Numbered from the stretch's first letter, positions 28,865-37,771 are shown. The stretch is DNA of 64,000 nt from an uncultured Glaciecola sp. (GCF_937770335.1 NZ_CALJHY010000015.1:62001-126000); one strand, 5' to 3'. Notes: generated by a model from the letters alone, not told the origin. Numbers and translations are program-made.

Positions 28865-29893
28865 TCAAGGTGTTGATAAATAGGTTAAAATCTTGGTTAA
28901 GGCCGGCACCCTAAATTTGTCTTTTTCAAAAATCAATTCATGCAACGCCTCTGGGATTAGTATTGATTCGCAGCGCTTAATATCACTAATTACTTGCTCT
29001 ATAGCTTCGTTTGCTACAACGGTATCGGCGCCAGAATAGACAATAAGGCAAGGAACACTAATTTTACTCGCTTGTTCTCGTATTTCCTGCATTGCGACTA
29101 ACGATGCGTAAATCCACTCATAAGTAGCACCACCTAATTGTAACTCAGGCTGCTGTGCATATGTTTTACGAAAAATATCATACCTAACCTGACTACTCAT
29201 CAAACGGTTTTTATAAAACGCAGTGGGTATGTAGTCAGTATGACCAAAGAAATAACTCGTCTTTCTACCTCGGAGCTTATTATAAATAACGCCAAATCGA
29301 ACTAACATAGTCGCGATCAAAGATGGAATTGGAGTCGGAATCCCGAACATTGGCGAACAAAAAACAGCTTTGGAAAATAAGGTGGGCTGCGACTTTACGA
29401 GTAGCGCTCCAATTGCGCTACCCATCGAATGACAGAGCAGATGCAAAGGCGGATATGCTTGTTCAGGTATGCCGCTATTATTACTAGACTTGTTTTGTTT
29501 TACTTTTGTGTACTTTTCGTAAAGCATCGGGACTAAAACATCGCCGATTATACTTTTAAAATCGGTAACATACTGGTTAAAATCAGTGATATACCCAAGC
29601 TGAGGATTCTCTTTAAGCCTGGCGGAAAGTCCTTGACCACGGTGGTCATGAATAAATACCGAATGGCCATTTTGGTATAAATCATAAATGAGTTCAGCGT
29701 ATTTGGCTGCAGATTCAGCGCGACCCGAAGAGATAACGATTATTGATATTGCTTCTTGGTGATGAGCATATCTATAGTGCAGCGAAGTACCGTCGTCCAG
29801 CTTCCAAAATCCAGATATCATGCTATTTTCAAACCAAGGCTTGATAAGGGTATCAAACTTTTCGGGTAATTCGGTTTCTTTGGTTAACTGCAT
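28865..29893 (-). CDS. Alpha/beta hydrolase, lysophospholipase L2 (PldB)-like
   Basis: Serine hydrolase of the lysophospholipase/monoacylglycerol lipase group, 342 residues. A catalytic triad is visible: Ser in LLCHSMGSA (nucleophile elbow, about residue 163), Asp in VYSGADTVV, and His in EALHELIFEKD. HDHRGQGLSARL and GYITDFNQYVTDF closely resemble E. coli PldB. No signal peptide is seen, so it is probably cytosolic or membrane-associated. It lies 7 nt after the CpxA-like gene on the same strand, suggesting that envelope stress may control it; that part is inference. Confidence 0.88.
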   Translation of the reverse strand: MQLTKETELPEKFDTLIKPWFENSMISGFWKLDDGTSLHYRYAHHQEAISIIVISSGRAESAAKYAELIYDLYQNGHSVFIHDHRGQGLSARLKENPQLGYITDFNQYVTDFKSIIGDVLVPMLYEKYTKVKQNKSSNNSGIPEQAYPPLHLLCHSMGSAIGALLVKSQPTLFSKAVFCSPMFGIPTPIPSLIATMLVRFGVIYNKLRGRKTSYFFGHTDYIPTAFYKNRLMSSQVRYDIFRKTYAQQPELQLGGATYEWIYASLVAMQEIREQASKISVPCLIVYSGADTVVANEAIEQVISDIKRCESILIPEALHELIFEKDKFRVPALTKILTYLSTP

Positions 29894-29900
29894 TTAATCG

Positions 29901-31409
29901 CTATGTTGGTTTGCTGGAAATAGGTAACCGTATTATCACTGATAAGCCCGTTAAAGGCGATTTTTCTTCGAAACTTCTTTCACACTTCACCTTACTAGCT
30001 TGACTACTATCTTTGTCAAAACACGCTTGAGCATGACATGCAGAAGCATAAAGACTGCCGCCATGCATTTCAATCGCAGCTTTAGCGATAGATAAACCGA
30101 GCCCAACTCCTTTGCTTACTTCATGCACTTGATAGCTGCCGCGAAAGAATGGGTCAAACACGGTGTTTAATTCGGTAGCAGACATACCTGCTCCGTCATC
30201 ATTAACTACAATCTCAACAACGTCTGTAGTCAAACCGCTGGATACAATATCAACTGTACAACTTACTTCTTTTACTGAAAAACGAATGGCATTACGGATG
30301 ATATTTTCAATCGCACTAATAAGTAATGGCATGTCGGCGTTAATACTAATATCCGGAATAATTCCTACAACGAGTGATTTATTCATTGCGTCAGCCTCAA
30401 AACGTGCATCTTGCAATACATCATTTAAAAGCTTACCCAGTGAAATTTCTTGCAGCTCAATTCGTTGCTGAGAGGTATTTATTTTAGCCAGAGTCAGCAC
30501 TTGCCCAATCATCTGATCCATCTTAATAATTTCATCTTCAATTCGTGACAAGTGCTTAGTGTCTAAATTACTTAGCACACCATCAGGTTGAGTATTGATC
30601 TGGTCCTCTAATAAGGCAACGGCTAACTGCAGACGGGTTAGGGGTGTGCGTAGTTCATGCGATACATTTGCCATCAGTTGCTTTTGACTGTCGATCAGGC
30701 TTTGCAGACGACTCGCCATCGTATTAAAATCCTCAGCTAAATTGCCCACTTCATCTTTTCTATTCTCAAGGCCCTCAATACGAGTCGTCAAATCGCCTTT
30801 AGCCCAGCGGTTACTAGCTAAACGCAAAGTGCCCAAGGGTTTTGTGATACTTAGCACCAACCCAAAGCAAAATATAGTGCTGAGCAAAATAGCTAACACC
30901 AAGCCAGCAATCGCTACTTTAGAACGAGACATCACATTTCTTTCAGATCGCAATAGTAAACGCCCAATAAAGGTGCTGTATTCTGAGGTATTGAAGACCA
31001 ATTCATAAGGACCAACAAACTCCATATTATTGAGCCTTATAAGTAACGGGTTATCGCTTTCGACAAGCCCGTTTAATTCATCTATATTACGAGATAGCGG
31101 GGTCGGAAAACTAGTATGACGCTGACCGGTATTGCGATTAATAGCCACTATATGAAGTCCATTGCGCTGCCCTAACCTGCGCAATGATTGATTTAAATTA
31201 TTACTCCGCTCGACTACTCTGGTTAACCGCTGCATCGTTAGCGCTATCTCAGACTCTTGCTTCTGGCTTACTGCATTTACTTCCAAGACGTCAGTCAATT
31301 GCTTTGCTAAGAAAAATGAACTCAATACAATGACTAATAAAGCAGTCCAAAACCAAATAAAAACGCGCCCAAATAATGAATTGAAAGGATTAACCTTGGA
31401 CAATTTCAT
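29901..31409 (-). CDS. cpxA: Sensor histidine kinase, CpxA-like
   Basis: Inner-membrane sensor kinase of 502 residues: helix 1 (about 15-36), a periplasmic sensor of about 125 residues, helix 2 (about 165-188), a HAMP linker (190-240) and an HK dimerisation domain with phospho-acceptor His251 (VSHELRTPLTRLQ). The ATPase has N-box NIIRNAIRF, DDGAGM and GVGLGLSIAK. An extra stretch of about 28 residues (458-485) with three cysteines interrupts the last ATPase strands and is unusual. The name rests on the adjacent CpxR-like regulator, the divergent CpxP-like gene and the CpxR-type box. The ATG overlaps the cpxR stop by 1 nt. Confidence 0.88.
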   Translation of the reverse strand: MKLSKVNPFNSLFGRVFIWFWTALLVIVLSSFFLAKQLTDVLEVNAVSQKQESEIALTMQRLTRVVERSNNLNQSLRRLGQRNGLHIVAINRNTGQRHTSFPTPLSRNIDELNGLVESDNPLLIRLNNMEFVGPYELVFNTSEYSTFIGRLLLRSERNVMSRSKVAIAGLVLAILLSTIFCFGLVLSITKPLGTLRLASNRWAKGDLTTRIEGLENRKDEVGNLAEDFNTMASRLQSLIDSQKQLMANVSHELRTPLTRLQLAVALLEDQINTQPDGVLSNLDTKHLSRIEDEIIKMDQMIGQVLTLAKINTSQQRIELQEISLGKLLNDVLQDARFEADAMNKSLVVGIIPDISINADMPLLISAIENIIRNAIRFSVKEVSCTVDIVSSGLTTDVVEIVVNDDGAGMSATELNTVFDPFFRGSYQVHEVSKGVGLGLSIAKAAIEMHGGSLYASACHAQACFDKDSSQASKVKCERSFEEKSPLTGLSVIIRLPISSKPT

Positions 31410-32095
31410 TACACTTTACTCTTAAATATATAACCTGACCCACGCATTGTTTTAATTACGTTTTCAATCCCTTGTTGTGATAGCTTTTTGCGAACATTAC
31501 TCACATGCATATCTACGCTACGATCAAACGCACTGAGCCTGCGCCCTAGCACATCTTGACTCAACTTTTCCTTACTTAGCAAGTGCCCTGCATGCCTCAT
31601 CAATAAGACGAGGAGCTGAAATTCGGTATTGGTTAGATCTAGCTCATGTGCACCTATCATCGCTCTTTGGCTAGCTTCTTCAATTTTGATCCCGTGAAAC
31701 TGTAGGTTTTGAACTTGATTAAATAGACTGAGATCATCCAGCCGACGCGTAAGCGCCTTTATTCGAGCAAGCAGTTCTCGATGATTAAATGGTTTAGCAA
31801 TATAGTCATCAGCACCCAGCTCTAAACCTAGTATGCGATCGTAGTCTTCACCCTTTGCGGTTAACATTATGACAGGCACAACGGAAAAAGTGCGAATTTG
31901 CTTGAGGGTTTCAAAACCATCTAAGACTGGCATCATAACGTCAAGTAGGACAACATCGAAATGTAGCTCTCGTACCTTGACAATTGCCGACACCGGGTTA
32001 TTTTCGACATCCACCGTAAATCCATTTAGCTGCAAATATTCCGCTAACATTTGCGTCAATGCTACATCATCGTCAATTATTAATACGTGATACAT
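31409..32095 (-). CDS. cpxR: OmpR-family response regulator, CpxR-like
   Basis: Two-domain regulator of 228 residues. The receiver domain has the acidic pocket IIDDD, phospho-acceptor D52 (LLDVMMP), the conserved Thr/Ser region VIMLTAKGED and the lysine in YIAKPF. The C-terminal winged helix contains LDLTNTEFQLL, LLSKEKLSQDVLGRRLSAFDRSVDMHVSNVRKKL and a GSGYIF end, all close to E. coli CpxR. It is the first gene of cpxR-cpxA-pldB and divergent from the CpxP-like gene. Confidence 0.92.
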   Translation of the reverse strand: MYHVLIIDDDVALTQMLAEYLQLNGFTVDVENNPVSAIVKVRELHFDVVLLDVMMPVLDGFETLKQIRTFSVVPVIMLTAKGEDYDRILGLELGADDYIAKPFNHRELLARIKALTRRLDDLSLFNQVQNLQFHGIKIEEASQRAMIGAHELDLTNTEFQLLVLLMRHAGHLLSKEKLSQDVLGRRLSAFDRSVDMHVSNVRKKLSQQGIENVIKTMRGSGYIFKSKV

Positions 32096-32247
32096 GTATT
32101 CGCCTTAAAGCTTGGTTTACCGCTAATAAAAGTGCTAATAACACTATTGAGCTAAGCATAGAAAATAAAATGCCTGGTTTCGAATGAGACCGCCATAAGG
32201 ACCCTGCAGCCCTATCATAAGTTAATTCGGGCCAAAGCTCAGAAACC

Positions 32248-32263
32248 TTTACACAAGCTTTAC
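32248..32263 (-). promoter_or_regulatory. CpxR-box-like site
   Basis: Read on the minus strand this is GTAAA-N6-GTAAA (TTTAC 32248-32252 and 32259-32263 on the plus strand). The E. coli consensus is GTAAA-N5-GTAAA, with some tolerated variation. It lies between cpxR and the CpxP-like gene, exactly where a shared autoregulatory site would be. It is about 100 nt upstream of the cpxP-like start and about 155 nt from cpxR. Confidence 0.65.
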
Positions 32264-32362
32264 ATTCGGTTGGCGTTTCTTTGCATTCACCAAGCTATTA
32301 TTTATCTCGACATTTTATATAAACCCAATATATATCGTTATATTAATCCGAGAGGAATGAAA

Positions 32363-33175
32363 ATGAAAAAGTTATTAATCAGTTTAAGCGTAGCCAGCTT
32401 ATTAAGTATTAGCGCATATTCAATAAATGCACACGAAAGAGATCAGCATGACGACAATCAACGTGAGTTAATGGCAAGCCTTTCTTTAACACAGCATCAA
32501 AAAGAAGATATTCAACAAATACACTTACAAACAAAACAAGATCTAGGTATTTACCACGCAGAACAAAAGCAATTCCGTGACAGTATGCATACACTTATGC
32601 AAGCAGATATATGGGATGAGATGGCGGTTACAAACGCAATAGAACAGCAAATGGAACTCACATTGCAATCAAGGCTGATCAGAGCCAAAAGCAAACACAA
32701 AGTATTCAACCAATTAACTGAGGAACAGCAAGCGCAATTCATCATTAGTCGTCACGCTATGAAAATCAAAAAAGGCAATCAGAGAACTCAAAAACCTGAA
32801 AGAAAAATGCAGCGTCTAGTTAAAGCCCTGGATCTTAACAGCGACCAGCAAGCTCAGTTACTGGTGATGACGACTAGCGATAAAGCTCAACGAACAGCGA
32901 ACAAAGAGCAGCTAAGAAACGTGAAAGTGGAACTCGCTAATATTGTTCGCGCTAAACAATTTGATGATAACGCGTGGTTGGCGGTGCATGCTCAGAATAA
33001 GGAACAGAAGCTTCATATGGCCGTAAATAAAGCAAAGTCACGATTTGATATGTTAAACATATTGAACGCAGAACAACGCGATAAGTTTGAAAGAATCATA
33101 AAAAAATCTAACCGCGGAAATAGAAATAAAAAAAGCGGTAAATATTTCAATGAAGAGCAACATTTATCAAGCTAA
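32363..33175 (+). CDS. Periplasmic CpxP/Spy-like protein with two repeated domains
   Basis: Secreted helical protein of 270 residues with a signal peptide (KKLLISLSVASLLSISAYSINA, cleavage near 23). The family LTxxQ motif occurs in pairs, LTQHQ (42-46) with LTEEQ (118-122), and again LNSDQ (158-162) with LNAEQ (234-238). The protein therefore looks like two CpxP/Spy units in tandem, about twice the usual 160 residues. Such proteins act as chaperones and, for CpxP, repress CpxA. I choose ATG 32363 because GAGG lies 7 nt upstream; ATG 32357 is too close to it. The tail is very basic. It is divergent from cpxRA with a CpxR-type box between. Confidence 0.85.
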   Translation: MKKLLISLSVASLLSISAYSINAHERDQHDDNQRELMASLSLTQHQKEDIQQIHLQTKQDLGIYHAEQKQFRDSMHTLMQADIWDEMAVTNAIEQQMELTLQSRLIRAKSKHKVFNQLTEEQQAQFIISRHAMKIKKGNQRTQKPERKMQRLVKALDLNSDQQAQLLVMTTSDKAQRTANKEQLRNVKVELANIVRAKQFDDNAWLAVHAQNKEQKLHMAVNKAKSRFDMLNILNAEQRDKFERIIKKSNRGNRNKKSGKYFNEEQHLSS

Positions 33176-33364
33176 GGATTCAAAAATAAAGGCTAAGTGG
33201 CGCAACAAACGTCCTTAGTCTCAATTTGTATTATGGATAATAGCGCCATTTAAAATAAAACGCGTTCTCGGTTAAGAAAAACAATACCTAAAATAGTATT
33301 TCTATTCTAATAAAACCTAAAAAACCAGATGAAACACAAAAAAACTAATTATTTATACATTTAT

Positions 33365-33382
33365 ATTGAATAAATATTCAAT
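33365..33382. promoter_or_regulatory. ArgR operator (ARG box)
   Basis: ATTGAATAAATATTCAAT is an 18-bp near-perfect palindrome (arms ATTGAAT/ATTCAAT) that fits the ARG-box pattern TGAAT-WWWW-ATTCA. A second ATATTCAT half-site abuts it on the right (33381-33388). It lies about 275 nt before argC, in line with repression of the arginine cluster by arginine-bound ArgR. Confidence 0.8.
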
Positions 33383-33578
33383 ATTCATTACTATCTGAAC
33401 AATACAACTCAACGCAGATTTTGTGCATGAGACTAAATACCGACTGAGTTTTTAAGTGATTAATTTTATTATCAAATTTCTAGTAATAATGCCATTAGCA
33501 TCTCTCCCCCTCTTCCTTTACTACGATAAAGTGTTACGACGACATGATTTCGATATTGTGGTTTAATAAAACATAACA

Positions 33579-33628
33579 TTTTCACTCTTAACGCGGCCAA
33601 CACTGTTCTGTTGCGCTAAGAGTGAAAG
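33579..33628 (+). promoter_or_regulatory. Long hairpin in the argC leader
   Basis: TTTCACTCTTA (33580-33590) pairs perfectly with TAAGAGTGAAA (33617-33627). After one mismatch a further CGC/GCG continues the stem. The right arm is followed by GGGATTTTATATTT. It begins 13 nt after the stop of a short leader ORF and ends 30 nt before the argC ATG. It could be an attenuator, an RNA-stability element or a terminator of something upstream. Confidence 0.5.
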
Positions 33629-33657
33629 GGATTTTATATTTAAGAAAAGACACTATT

Positions 33658-34671
33658 ATGATTTCGACTTGTATTATCGGCGCCAGTGGTTACACCGGTG
33701 CGGAACTAATAAAAATAATTATTAAACACCCAATGTTTTCACTGGACGCTTGTTATGTGTCTAGTGGCAGCATTGACTGTGATAAGCCAATTGGCTCAAT
33801 TCACCCAAAACTGTTTGGTCAAACAGATCTAGTGACTATCGCCCTAAAGCAAGATAATTTGGGTGACATGGCGGATAAATTTGATGCTATCTTTTTAGCT
33901 ACGCCGCACGAAGCTAGCCATGATTGGTCGCAAGAGTTGAGCGGAAAAAAGGCTAAAATATTTGATTTATCTGGTGCATTCAGGCTTCAAGACACACACG
34001 TATTTGAGGCCTTCTATGGTTTCAAACATGAGCATACCGACATACTCAGAGGTGCGGTATACGGATTAGCAGAGTGGAACGCTGATGCAATTAAAACCGC
34101 TAATTTTGTAGCCGTACCAGGTTGTTATCCGACTGCATCTTTGCTAGCAATAAAACCAATAACAGAGGCCGGATTTCTTGACCCAAGTGTAAGGCCTATT
34201 ATTAACGCAATCTCGGGCGTTAGTGGCGCTGGCCGAAAGCCTTCTATGACAACTAGTTATTATGAAGTGAGCTTACAAGCCTATGGTGTGTTGGGACACC
34301 GTCATACACCAGAAATAGAAGATTATTGTGGCACTCAAGTTATCTTCACACCTCACCTTGGTCAGTTCAAAAGAGGAATTTTAGCGACCGTTACTATGCG
34401 AATACGTGAAGGCGTGAATGCAGCAGATGTAAAACAGAGGTTCCAACAAGCTTATGCAACTCAACCGATGGTTCGTTTACGTGATTCATGGCCTAAAATT
34501 GACGATGTTGCAAATACCACATTTTGTGACATTTACTGGAAATTCGATGAAGATAGCCGTTATTTAATAGTAAGTTCAGCTATAGACAATTTATTAAAAG
34601 GCGCAGCGTCGCAAGCAATTCAATGTGCAAATTTGGTATTTGATCAGCCAACAGAAACTGGATTATTGTAA
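33658..34671 (+). CDS. argC: N-acetyl-gamma-glutamyl-phosphate reductase
   Basis: Third step of arginine synthesis: NADPH reduction of N-acetylglutamyl phosphate. 337 residues from the ATG at 33658, with GASGYTGAELIK at the N-terminus for NADP binding, the active-site cysteine in VPGCYPTAS, SGAGR, and GHRHTPEIE with the catalytic histidine. I reject a GTG start at 33622 because it lies in the right arm of the leader hairpin and would add 12 atypical residues. argB follows after 2 nt. It heads argC-B-F-G-H-A. Confidence 0.97.
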   Translation: MISTCIIGASGYTGAELIKIIIKHPMFSLDACYVSSGSIDCDKPIGSIHPKLFGQTDLVTIALKQDNLGDMADKFDAIFLATPHEASHDWSQELSGKKAKIFDLSGAFRLQDTHVFEAFYGFKHEHTDILRGAVYGLAEWNADAIKTANFVAVPGCYPTASLLAIKPITEAGFLDPSVRPIINAISGVSGAGRKPSMTTSYYEVSLQAYGVLGHRHTPEIEDYCGTQVIFTPHLGQFKRGILATVTMRIREGVNAADVKQRFQQAYATQPMVRLRDSWPKIDDVANTTFCDIYWKFDEDSRYLIVSSAIDNLLKGAASQAIQCANLVFDQPTETGLL

Positions 34672-34673
34672 AC

Positions 34674-35489
34674 ATGGACAACACTGTAAAATTAGCTAAA
34701 CACCATATAAGTAATATTGTATTAAAAGTCGGCGGAAACTTTTTTGAAGACGAACAAGCACAAGCTAGTTTTTTTGCTTCTGTTGCGACGCTTAAAAATC
34801 AAGGCCACAATGTTGCTATAGTCCATGGCGGTGGTTCACAATTACAAACTCAACTAACAGCACTTGGTTTTAAAAGTGAAAAACATGAAGGATTACGTAT
34901 CTCCCCAGATGAGCAGATGCCAGCTGTCACAGGTGTCTTGGCGGGTACACTAAATAAAAAAATGGTATGTTTAGCGGCAAAAGCAGGGCTAACAGGTGTT
35001 GGTATTTCGTTAGCTGATGGCAATTTAGCCGTGTGCGATGAAGTTTCACCTATATTAGGTGCCGTTGGATATCCACATCCGCGCAGTGCCAAATTATTAC
35101 ATCAGCTTATGCATGCCAATCTAACCCCTATAGTATGCTCCATTGGTCGTGATCTAAATGGTCGCTTATATAATGTTAACGCAGACCAAGCCGCTACCTG
35201 TATATCATCATTGTTATATGCTGATTTGTATCTATTATCAGACGTCAGCGGCGTATTAGACGAAAACAAGCAATTGATCGCACATTTGGATAACAATAGG
35301 ATAGCCCATTTGATTCATGCCGGTGTGATTACTGACGGCATGATAGTCAAAGTAAAAGCAGCTCAAGAAGCATCGAAGACGCTTGGAAAAGCAGTTAGGA
35401 TCGGCAGCTGGAATGACGTAGGAATACTGGTCAGCGACCCCCTGAAGAATATGGGTACAACCATCGCTTCGACCACTATTTCAGCCTAG
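34674..35489 (+). CDS. argB: Acetylglutamate kinase
   Basis: Phosphorylates N-acetylglutamate, the second arginine step. 271 residues of the amino-acid kinase fold: VLKVGGNFFED at the N-terminus, VHGGGSQL for substrate binding, GVLAGTLNKK, VGISLADG, YNVNADQAA, and YLLSDVSGVLD, then ITDGMIVKVKAA near the ATP site. It begins 2 nt after the argC stop, so the two are translationally linked; argF is 38 nt downstream. Confidence 0.96.
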   Translation: MDNTVKLAKHHISNIVLKVGGNFFEDEQAQASFFASVATLKNQGHNVAIVHGGGSQLQTQLTALGFKSEKHEGLRISPDEQMPAVTGVLAGTLNKKMVCLAAKAGLTGVGISLADGNLAVCDEVSPILGAVGYPHPRSAKLLHQLMHANLTPIVCSIGRDLNGRLYNVNADQAATCISSLLYADLYLLSDVSGVLDENKQLIAHLDNNRIAHLIHAGVITDGMIVKVKAAQEASKTLGKAVRIGSWNDVGILVSDPLKNMGTTIASTTISA

Positions 35490-35527
35490 TAAAGAATAAA
35501 AAACCCAAAAAGTAGAAGGAATAAGAG

Positions 35528-36448
35528 ATGCAGGACTTACTCAGCTTTAGAGATTGGAACTCAACTTCAATGAATTCGTTGTTGAAGCTTGCTTTAGAGC
35601 TAAAACAAACCCCTGAAAAATTTGGTAAACCATTAGATGGCAAATCGATTGTTGCGATTTTTGAAAAGCCTTCCCTACGCACTCGAGTCAGCTTTGATAT
35701 TGGCATTAATAAGTTAGGCGGACACATGGTTTATGTCGACAGCCAAGGTTCCCCGCTAAAAGATAGGGAAGACCCAATTGATGTCGGCGCAAACCTCGCT
35801 TGCTGGGCCGACGCCATTGTGTCGAGAGTGTATGAGCATAAAACATTAGTTGACCTTGCCGCAGGAGCAGACATTCCCGTCATTAATGCTTTATGTGACT
35901 TATATCACCCTTGCCAAGCGTTAGCTGATTATTTGGCTATGTTTGAGAAGTTAGGTGATGTAAAAGGTAAAACGATGGCCTATATTGGTGACGGCAATAA
36001 TGTGACCCATTCATTACTCATTGTGGGTGCATTATTGGGTTGTCACCAAACTGTGATTACGCCAAGAGGCTTCGAAATAAACGCTAAAATCGCCAAACAT
36101 GCAGCTAAATTAGCATATGAGAACAATGTCAGGCTAACTATTGCAAATGATATAGGCGAATTGGGCCAAGCGGATATTCTTTATACAGACACATGGCTTT
36201 CAATGGGCGACAATACGCCCTTAGCAGAAATCAAAGAAAAGTTTGCATCGTATCAGGTGAATGAAGCATTAATGCGGAAATCGGGCGCAAGTTATGTAAT
36301 GCATTGTCAGCCCGCTCACCGTGATTTAGAAATTACCGGTAGCTTAATGGACAGCGACCAATCACTGCTGATGTTACAAGCTGAAAACCGCATGCATGCG
36401 CAAAACGCAATTTTGGCCATGCTCGTGGGTAATGTCACATTAGATTGA
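35528..36448 (+). CDS. argF: Ornithine carbamoyltransferase
   Basis: Makes citrulline from ornithine and carbamoyl phosphate. 306 residues, trimeric fold. The carbamoyl-phosphate loop reads KPSLRTRVSF where many enzymes have STRTR. The HPCQALADY motif is intact, DTWLSMGD is present, and the ornithine-side loop reads MHCQPAHRD where HCLPA is usual. Both substitutions are conservative in place but worth noting. The context between argB and argG leaves no doubt about the pathway. AAGGAATAAGAG precedes the ATG. Confidence 0.95.
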   Translation: MQDLLSFRDWNSTSMNSLLKLALELKQTPEKFGKPLDGKSIVAIFEKPSLRTRVSFDIGINKLGGHMVYVDSQGSPLKDREDPIDVGANLACWADAIVSRVYEHKTLVDLAAGADIPVINALCDLYHPCQALADYLAMFEKLGDVKGKTMAYIGDGNNVTHSLLIVGALLGCHQTVITPRGFEINAKIAKHAAKLAYENNVRLTIANDIGELGQADILYTDTWLSMGDNTPLAEIKEKFASYQVNEALMRKSGASYVMHCQPAHRDLEITGSLMDSDQSLLMLQAENRMHAQNAILAMLVGNVTLD

Positions 36449-36541
36449 TCTTACCAATCATACTAAATTAGCAAATACGACTACCTATTTTATACAGCGG
36501 ATCGAATAACCATCGGTCTATCAGTAACTAAGGATTTAAGA

Positions 36542-37762
36542 ATGGCATTAACAGACAACAAACACGAAATAAAGAAAGTCGTACTAGCCTATTCAGGCGG
36601 ACTCGACACTTCAGCAATTATGCCTTGGCTTAAAGAAAACTATGATTGCGAAGTTGTCGCTTTTGCAGCCGATGTTGGCCAGGGTGAAGAAGAGCTCGAA
36701 GGATTGTATGACAAAGCCATGGCATCAGGTGCCAGCGAGTGTCATATAGTCGATCTAAAAGAAGAATTTGTTCGTGACTTTATTTACCCTACTATCACGA
36801 CAGGCGCGGTTTATGAGGGAGAGTATTTATTAGGCACCTCAATGGCTCGCCCTGTTATCGCCAAAGCGCAAGTCGACATTGCCCGCAAAGTAGGTGCTGA
36901 TGCATTGAGCCATGGTTGCACCGGCAAAGGTAACGACCAAGTGAGATTTGAAGGTGCTTTCGCCGCTCTAGCGCCCGATTTACAAGTGATTGCTCCTTGG
37001 CGTGAATGGGACATGGTTTCGCGTGAAGATTTACTCGATTACTTAGCAAGTCGAAATATTCAAACGTCATCATCCGCGACAAAAATATATAGCCGTGATG
37101 CAAACGCATGGCATATATCTCACGAAGGCGGTGAGCTTGAGGATCCATGGTGTGAGCCAAGTAAACAAGTATGGACGATGACAACTGATCCTGAGGATGC
37201 ACCAGATAAAGCTGAACGTATCTCTCTTGCCTTTGATGAAGGTCGATTAACCCATGTTAATGGCAAAGCATTGTCACCTTATCAAGCATTAGTAGCGCTA
37301 AACCAGTTGGCAGCACCGCATGGTGTTGGTCGTATCGACATTGTTGAAAACAGATTGGTTGGTATGAAATCACGTGGTTGCTATGAAACTCCTGGCGGCA
37401 CAGTATTGATGAAAGCCTACAAAGCACTAGAGTGTCTTGTTTTAGATAAGTCAGCATTAAAATTCCGAGAGCAGGTAGCCCTTGAGTTTGCGCATGTTAT
37501 GTATGATGGACGCTGGTTCACCGCTCTGAATGATGCCTTACTTGCAAGTGCCGCTAGCTTCGCAAAAATGGTTACGGGCGAAATTGTAGTCAAGCTATAC
37601 AAAGGCCAAGCTACAGTCGTGCAGCGTCAATCACCTAATAGCTTATACTCCGAGGACTTCGCGACCTTTGGCGCAGATGACGTTTATAACCAAAGTCATG
37701 CCGAAGGATTTATCAGATTGTTTAGTTTATCTAGCAGAATTAAAGCATTAAAACAAAAATAA
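36542..37762 (+). CDS. argG: Argininosuccinate synthase
   Basis: ATP-dependent ligation of citrulline and aspartate. 406 residues, the short bacterial type. The N-terminal PP-loop [13 protein letters not shown] is followed by [38 protein letters not shown] and [20 protein letters not shown], in canonical order. A 93-nt gap from argF and an ACTAAGGATTT site precede the ATG. argH follows after 9 nt. Confidence 0.97.
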   Translation: MALTDNKHEIKKVVLAYSGGLDTSAIMPWLKENYDCEVVAFAADVGQGEEELEGLYDKAMASGASECHIVDLKEEFVRDFIYPTITTGAVYEGEYLLGTSMARPVIAKAQVDIARKVGADALSHGCTGKGNDQVRFEGAFAALAPDLQVIAPWREWDMVSREDLLDYLASRNIQTSSSATKIYSRDANAWHISHEGGELEDPWCEPSKQVWTMTTDPEDAPDKAERISLAFDEGRLTHVNGKALSPYQALVALNQLAAPHGVGRIDIVENRLVGMKSRGCYETPGGTVLMKAYKALECLVLDKSALKFREQVALEFAHVMYDGRWFTALNDALLASAASFAKMVTGEIVVKLYKGQATVVQRQSPNSLYSEDFATFGADDVYNQSHAEGFIRLFSLSSRIKALKQK

Positions 37763-37771
37763 GGAAGCATC

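Larger units (their letters stand above)
33176..33657. other. Long leader / intergenic region before argC
   Basis: 482 nt between the CpxP-like gene and argC. It holds an ArgR box (33365-33382), a 25-codon ORF (33489-33566, MPLASLPLF... with two adjacent CGA arginine codons and no clear ribosome site) and a long hairpin (33579-33628). The first 190 nt are AT-rich with nothing I recognise. If transcription begins at or near the ArgR box, the argC leader would be about 270 nt. Confidence 0.6.

Noticed and set aside
33622-33657. Upstream GTG start for argC
   Set aside because: Falls in the right arm of the leader hairpin and adds residues not seen in ArgC.
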